DNA of 64,000 nt, from contig JAFEMH010001459.1 in NCBI GenBank assembly GCA_022495995.1, forward strand, positions 406,457 to 470,456, in the 5' to 3' direction. Below are positions 58,073 through 64,000 of the stretch, piece after piece. Origin of the DNA: Adenophora triphylla var. japonica. Lineage: Eukaryota > Streptophyta > Magnoliopsida > Asterales > Campanulaceae. The notes below the pieces were generated by a model. It was not told the origin of the DNA. It searched no databases and saw only the letters and a list, made by a program, of their open reading frames with translations. Position numbers and translations under genes: made by a program. Positions within the stretch are counted from its first letter, which is position 1. Each line of letters opens with the position of its first letter.

Positions 58073-60357
58073 ATGGCAAATACAAAGACAATGACTACTG
58101 TTAACTATTCACACATTCCAATCTTGGACGAAGACCACTTTGACATCTGGAAGTGCCGAATGCTTATTCATTTGGAAACTATAGATGAAATGCTGGTGGA
58201 GTGCGTGATCAATGGCCCTCTAATTCCAATGAAGGCTAACACTGATGCAACCACCAATGATGAAACTCCAGAAGTCAAAAAGCCAAAAGATGAGTGGTCG
58301 GATGAAGAGAAGAGTTTGGTTGCCTTGGACAGCAAGGCTAGGCACATCATTTGGAACCCTCCCCGTATCAACTCTACGTAAAGTGATGTACCTCAAAACC
58401 GCAAAGCGAGATGTGGGATGCCATTGAGAGCTACCTCGAAGGTGATGACGAATGCAAGGAAAGCAAATTATATGCTTTGTTGAAAGATCATACAACAACT
58501 TCAACAGTAAAATCCAACGAAACCTTGCGTCAAACCTACGCCCGATATGTTGAGGTAGTTAATGCTTGTAGATCTCTTGGCAAAACTTTAACCGATAAGG
58601 AAATCAATATGACTTTCCTATCTGCTTTAGTTTCTAAATGGGTAAATAAGGCTACCTCTTTATAAGACTCCAAAGTTTTGGGTACTTGGTCGTTAAGTAA
58701 CTTGTACGCCAATCTTAGAGTCTATGAATTAAAATTAAATCATATTGAAGAGATTGAAGGGAAAACCAAATCGCTATCCATGTCCGTCGTGGAACATGAG
58801 GAGAAACCATCTACATCCAATCAAACTGCAGATCCTTCCATATCAACCTCATCACTCATCGAGATGGATGATGATGATTTTGCCATGTTTGTGAAAAGAT
58901 TCCAAAAATTTAGAAAATCCTCAAAACCTTTCACAAAATCATTTTCAAAAGGCAAACCTCCTGCAACGTTTTCTAAGGCTGGAGATACAAAGAAAAAGAG
59001 TGATCTAGTTTGCTACAATTATAGAAAACCTGGTCACTTTGCATCTGAGTGTCCACAGCCTAAATATGAATACATGAAAAAGAAAACCTCTCCTGCGAAA
59101 TTTTCTCGTCGCAAGGGAATGGTTGCTGAGGAGGAAGAGAATTCCAAGGAATTGGCTACTTGGATTGAAACAGATTCTGATGATGGAAGTGATGATGAAA
59201 CCGAAGAGGTTAATCTCTGCTTAATTGCAGACGCTTCCGATGAGTCAGATTCTGAGTCAATCGAGTCGCAAGATATGGAAGAAAAAGAGGTTTCTACAAA
59301 ACTTCCAAATTTTACGTTGGATGAAAATATCAAACTTACTCCTAGCATTAAGATAGGAAATTGCTCGTATTCACGTCCCATTTTTCCTCCTACAAATGCT
59401 CCACCTTCAAAAACAATTCCAAAGAAGAAAATTTTGAAAAAGGTGGTGGAAGAGGTTTCTCCCATGGAACATGAAAGGATGTTCAAGGAAGCTGAAACGG
59501 TGATCCATCAATTCTCTAATCTTAAGAAAGCCTTAAGCTTAGCTCATGATGAACTTAATCTGTACAAGACGGAGAAAACTGTGATGAAGTCCGAAATTTC
59601 AAATCTTAAGGACCAAATCAGAAGTATGACTCCTCTTGCTGATCAGAACCGCATCCTTGAAACTAAGGTTGCTGCACTTCAACTCCGGAATGATGACTTG
59701 GTAACCCAAATCAACGATCTCCAAAAGATTATTGATTCGTGGCTCAAGTCTCAATCCACCAAGGATAAAATCATGGACTCCCAAGTTCCTCCTGGAATTA
59801 AGGAAGGTCTAGGTTTTGGATCTGAGGAAGAGGAGAAGTGTGCATCCTCGAGTGAAAAGGATGAGGAAATTTTGGAACTAACTAAAGAAATTCCTAAGGG
59901 GAAGCATGCTAAAGGCAAGGGTAAAGGACAACAAATAAATTATGTCTACCCTAAAGGGAAGCAATATGGGAAGAACTCTCAGATGAAGCCAAAGGATTCT
60001 GAGAGTGTAGCGTCAGAAGAAATGGCTTATGGAGTTGGCCGCATCCCTAAAACCGCCTCTGGTGGAACTAGAGATGCTGGCAACCGCAGGTCTGACCGCG
60101 CCTCTTCTTCGACCGCTCCTCCTGCCTTCAAAAGCAGGAATAGCGTTCCTAGAAAATACGTGGTCAAACCAAAGCCAGTTTCTTTTGTTAAGGGTGAAAC
60201 CGCGTTTCTCAAACCGCACCTGAACCTCAACCGCAAAATCCAGCACCCTCAACTGAAATTCCCTCAAACCGCACCTTTGAAACCGCACCTGAAGTTCCTT
60301 CTCCAGATGCAACTCCTAGGGAAGAAGAAGTTGAGAATTCCCCTATCCAGCTTATAG
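58073..60357 (+). pseudogene. copia gag with long C-terminal coiled-coil/linker region
   Basis: ATG at 58073. Gag start (YSHIPILDEDHFDIWKCRM), frameshift near 58,365, then MWDAIESYLEGDDE and LRQTYARYVEVVNACRSLGK. A stop at 58663 is followed by reading through to 60357. The zinc knuckle CYNYRKPGHFASEC (about 59011) has tyrosine in place of the second cysteine. A predicted coiled coil (about 59,500-59,770) and a basic linker follow. The end of the frame (60,040-60,300) is built partly from AACCGC-containing repeats. Protease and integrase, which should follow, are absent. Confidence 0.82.
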
Positions 60358-61438
60358 AACCTCTTCGTCAACTTACATTCCATGACTTCGCTGAAGGATC
60401 TAACGATGTTCCAATTGAAGATCTTCAGCAAACCTCAGTTCAACCAGACTTACCCCCAGAGGTTCGTGAAGTCAGCAGTCACCCCCTCACAAATGTGATT
60501 GGTGATCTGTTTTTCGGTGTTCAAACAAGGAGATCGAACTATGACGAGCATACTTCTCTTTTATCTCAAGTTGAACCCAAGAAGATTGATGAAGCACTCC
60601 AAGATTCCAGTTGGGTCGTTGCTATGCAAGAAGAACTCAACCAGTTTGAAAGATCCAAGGTCTGGACTTTGGTGCCTAGACCTCAGGATCAAGGAGTGAT
60701 AGGAACTAAGTGGGTATTTAGGAATAAGATGGAAGCATCACTAGGAATAAAGCAAGGTTGGTTGCACAAGGATATAGGCAAGAAGAAGGAATTGATTATG
60801 ATGAAACCTTTGCTCCAGTTGCAAGATTGGAAGCTATCAGAATCTTCTTAGCCTACGCCTCTTTCAAGCATTTCAAGTTATATCAAATGGATGTGAAGAG
60901 TGCTTTCCTCAATGGCGAACTGCAAGAGACCGTGTATGTTGCCCAACCTCCTGGATTTGAAGACTCCAAATTTCCCAATCATGTCTACAAACTCCAGAAA
61001 GCTTTGTATGGACTTAAGCAAGCTCCAAGGGCATGGTATGAGACTCTTTCTAAATTTTTACTAGAAAAAGGATTTAAACGCGGTAAAATCGATACAACTC
61101 TTTTTATTGCCAAATATAATAAGCATACTTTACTTGTTCAAATATATGTCGATGATATTATTTTTGGTTCCACTAATGAGTTACTTTGTAAGCGTTTCGA
61201 AAAGCTAATGAAAAGCAAGTTTGAGATGAGCATGATGGGAGAATTAACTTTCTTCCTCGAGCTTCAAATCAAGCAATGTGAAGAAGGTATTTTCCTCAGC
61301 CAAGCCAAATACACCAAGGAGTAGATAAAGAAGTTTGGATTAGAAAATGCTAAAGCATATGATACTCCTATGGCCACCGGCAATAAGCTAGATAAAGATC
61401 TCAAAGGTAAGAAAGTTGATCAAACTTTATATTGAGGT
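60358..61438 (+). pseudogene. copia reverse transcriptase
   Basis: Starts with HPLTNVIGDLFFGVQTR and QVEPKKIDEALQDSSWVVAM (about 60480-60630), then WTLVPRPQDQGVIGTKWVF. A frameshift near 60,735 leads to [32 protein letters not shown] and [12 protein letters not shown], and the catalytic YVDD motif is intact at 61145-61156. A TAG stop at 61322 and a TGA near 61434 interrupt the connection to RNase H. Confidence 0.9.
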
Positions 61439-62091
61439 ATGATCGGCTCATTACTTTACTTAACTGCTAGTAGGCCCGATATTATGTTTAGTGTCTGTGT
61501 ATGTGCTCGTTACCAAGATGATCCTAGAGAAGCACATCTTATTGCAGTCAAGCGTATAATCCGCTATTTATCTGGAACCACTAACCTTGGACTTTGGTAT
61601 TCCAAAGATTCGAACTTCGATCTTGTAGGTTATTCATATGCAGATTATGCAGCTTGTACTATTGACAGGAAAAGCACTAGTGGTACTTGTCATTTCCTCG
61701 GGAACAGACTAGTTGCTTGGGCCAGCAAGAAGCAAGCATCAGTTTCAGTGTCAACCACAGAGGCTGAGTACATTCTTCTTTGGTAGTTGTTCTTTGTCAA
61801 ATCCTTTGGATGAAGCAGCAGTTGGTGGACTATGGAATCCATGAAGGAAATTGCCCTATCATGTGCGACAACACTTCAACAATTTCAGTCTCCAACAACC
61901 CTGTCATGTATTCCAAGACTAAGCATATAGATATCAAGTATCATTTCCTCAAAGATCATGTGGAGAAGAGGAACATCCATTTAGAGTACGTGGGGACAGA
62001 CAACCAGATTGCTGATATCCTCACCAAGGCTCTTGACTCCAAGAGGTTTTCATTCCTTAGAGGAGAAATGGGTATGCTTGAACTTAAATGA
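61439..62091 (+). pseudogene. copia RNase H
   Basis: GSLLYLTASRPDIMFSVCVC, YSYADYAACTIDRKSTSGTC, WASKKQASVSVSTTEAEY, then a frameshift near 61,780, then CDNTSTISVSNNPVMYSKTKHIDI and the C-terminal ADILTKALDSKRF. The stop at 62089-62091 is the natural end of pol. It degrades the RNA strand during cDNA synthesis. Confidence 0.9.
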
Positions 62092-62568
62092 TTCCATACT
62101 TTTTATTTGCTAACTTGTGTGTTGAGTATAGGTTGAAATTCCTATGGAGGATTCAAACCTCACCTTTGTTGAACCGCGTGCAACAAACCGCAAGTATGTC
62201 CAACCGCACTGCAGCCAACCGCTTCACTCAAACCGCTTGCTGCAGCTCAACCGCTTGGATCTCAACCGCGTTTCAACTTGGAGTATTTTCTAATTCTTGT
62301 TTACAGTTATTTAAAAAAAAACTGTTCAAATTCCTTTTATTTATTTTTCAGTCCTTAATTTTACTTTAAGGGTTTATTTGCAAATGTTTTCCCACGAAAT
62401 TTTAAAATTTGAATGCATTTAATGCAAAGGGAACATTAGCATTTAATGGCCTTCATGTCAGCCGTCATTAATTGATGTGTTGAAGCTGAAAGGGTGCAAC
62501 ATTTGTAATGATTCACCCTGTGGGAACTTGTAACTGTCCCTTCAGCTGCCTAACCCTCAATTTGTGCC

Positions 62569-62576
62569 TATAAATA
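62569..62576 (+). promoter_or_regulatory. TATA box downstream of the copia pol
   Basis: TATAAATA in the context CCTATAAATAGAAA, 128 bp before the ATG of the spliced ORF, a normal plant promoter-to-start distance. Confidence 0.55.
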
Positions 62577-62703
62577 GAAATCATTCTCTTCTTTCTAAAC
62601 TTTTTCAACTGCCATCTCTGTCACCGTACCTTTGTCAGTTTCTTCTACCAACTCGCTTTCTCTCTCTAAACCTTCAAAAAGCTCTAAGCTTTTCTTCAAA
62701 TCA

Positions 62704-64000
62704 ATGGCACCCAAACCCATCGAAGACATGGTATGATTTCTTAGACCTAAACTTCTTAATCTTCTGCAAATCATAACATGTTTATTTGTTAATCTGCCAT
62801 TGTTGACCTTGAAAGCTTCGAACACCCATAATCTGATTTTTGTTCATTAATGCTTTGTTTCTTGATCATTTTGAATGAAATTTGTTGGGTTTTGCTCGGA
62901 TTATACTTCTAATTCTGATTATGTACTTTGTTTCATGATCAATACACATTCTGAGCACTGATTTTGATTTTTAAACTCTTTAAGTTTCGAAACCCACTTC
63001 TGTATTTTTGCATTTTCTGGGTGATTTTGAGTAAAGTAGTTATTTTTAATAATATATTGTTAATCTACTGCTCAATGTGATCATTTTGACATGTTATTTG
63101 TTCATTTTGGTTAACTTTCATCAAATCTCTGTTCTTGATGTTCTTCGTGTTCTTCATGCACTCATATGACTGTTCATCTCCATTTTCAGATTTTTCCTTA
63201 TATTTTGGTTTGACCTAATTTTCAAACTTGTTTTTCCACACTTAGAAAATTTCTGAAAATTTTGCCTATTTTGCATGTTTGAACCGCATCCTTAGAACAG
63301 CATGCTATGTTTTGAAACCGCACTTATAGTTGCTGAATTCTTGTTTCAAAACCGCATCATATTTACCGCTTAGTTTTCTCTCTAAATCAACCGCATGTTG
63401 AAAACCGCATATATACATTTTCAAACCGCATGCTTGAAAACTACTTAAGTATTACTAAGTATATAGGCTGGAAACCAAGAACTTCCTCTCTAAACAATTG
63501 CTTGCAGTGTGGGATAACTTTGGATTACAATGCCACGTACTGAGTAAAAATGCTTTTGTATTTTTCTTATTTGTTTTACTACCTGTGTTCACAGTTTCCT
63601 TGTGGTTGGAAATTTTCATTTCCAAAACCGCACTATTGCCAACCGCATGTGTGCACCAACCGCTTGTGAACTGTGATTTTCCTGAATTGTTCTAACTTGT
63701 GTGTTTTCTTTGTAGAATACCAAGTATTTCCTACCAGTTGGGAGATCAAATGAACCCGAAGTCGCGGCCCGATGCTCTTGGAAGAGAGATGATCGGGAAG
63801 ATGCAAGCCTCGGGAATCCTTCCCCTCTTGACAAAAAGCAAACCTATACCATCCCTTCATTCATTGATCAGTTCTATGAAACCGCAGTTCGTGGGGAGAC
63901 TGAGCTATCTGATGGTACCAAGATCTCCAGCTTAGTGGGAGTTGTTGAAGGTTTCAAAGTATCCATTGACTATTTGGATATCGGGAGCACTATGACTTCC
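62704..64000 (+). CDS. Spliced ORF of unknown function downstream of copia pol (3' end outside window)
   Basis: Proposed exon 1 is 62704-62730, nine codons (MAPKPIEDM) ending at donor GTATGA. Intron 62731-63715 ends TTTCTTTGTAG. Exon 2 begins at 63716 in matching phase 0 and is open for 95 codons to the window edge. It includes YTIPSFIDQFYETAVRGETE and VGVVEGFKVSIDYLDIGS. I do not recognise a family. The intron is unusually rich in AACCGC (9 copies). It could be the extra envelope-position ORF some SIRE-like copia elements carry, a host gene, or a captured gene. The splice model is inference. Confidence 0.5.

Larger units (their letters stand above)
56683..64000 (+). mobile_element. Ty1/copia element lacking protease and integrase, with extra 3' ORF (right end outside window)
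   Basis: 5' LTR (start approximate), tRNA-Met primer site, gag, RT, RNase H, then about 1.9 kb with a promoter-like region and a spliced ORF. The hexamer AACCGC occurs about 38 times on the plus strand from 56.73 kb to 63.88 kb, which ties the downstream part to the element. The gag and RT types resemble SIRE-like copia; lineage is inference. Several frameshifts and stops. Confidence 0.7.

Overview
The window looks like nuclear DNA of a eudicot plant. It holds two intron-rich host genes with GT-AG introns, several lineages of plant LTR retrotransposon, terminal-inverted-repeat MITEs, a tRNA-derived SINE and TA/GA microsatellites. An asterid is a guess only. There is no sign of bacterial, organellar or CRISPR sequence.

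Layout. 1-18,308 is a stack of nested retrotransposons on the minus strand. A Ty1/copia gag (16,641-17,597) is cut inside its zinc knuckle by the LTR of a Ty3/gypsy Tat-lineage element (Tat-B, 8,153-16,640). Tat-B is in turn cut by a second Tat-lineage element (Tat-A, 1-8,152), which runs off the left edge. 18,309-21,421 is AT-rich and carries a hAT-like element with an 8-bp target duplication and several MITEs nested in or beside it. 21,422-37,676 (+) is a STRUBBELIG-RECEPTOR FAMILY (SRF6/7-type) LRR receptor-like kinase gene with 16 exons. Its introns hold a gag-only LTR element, a probable solo LTR, a Mutator-like element, a Stowaway-like MITE and two copies of one 112-bp hAT-type MITE. 38,370-44,331 (-) is the gene for 26S proteasome ATPase subunit RPT1, with 10 exons, convergent with SRF. 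44,332-49,188 is intergenic with MITEs, a CTGGCA-rich degenerate repeat, a SINE and two orphan first-exon-like fragments. 49,189-54,567 (+) is a chromodomain-bearing Ty3/gypsy element whose 3' LTR is cut by another LTR at 54,568. From about 56.7 kb to the right edge there is a Ty1/copia element lacking protease and integrase, followed by a promoter-like TATA box and the start of a spliced ORF.

The host genes work separately. SRF is a plasma-membrane receptor-like protein with an atypical kinase domain. RPT1 is a housekeeping AAA+ ATPase of the proteasome base. As I remember it, SRF6 and RPT1A are also close neighbours in Arabidopsis (At1g53730 and At1g53750), so the pair is probably an old syntenic block spread apart here by transposons.

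The most unusual signals are: (a) about 38 copies of the hexamer AACCGC, all on one strand, through the right-hand copia element and its downstream ORF; (b) a different perfect CG-containing palindrome repeated in each of three long LTRs; (c) the spliced ORF beyond the copia RNase H; (d) the twin 112-bp MITEs with perfect 8-bp target duplications in two SRF introns.
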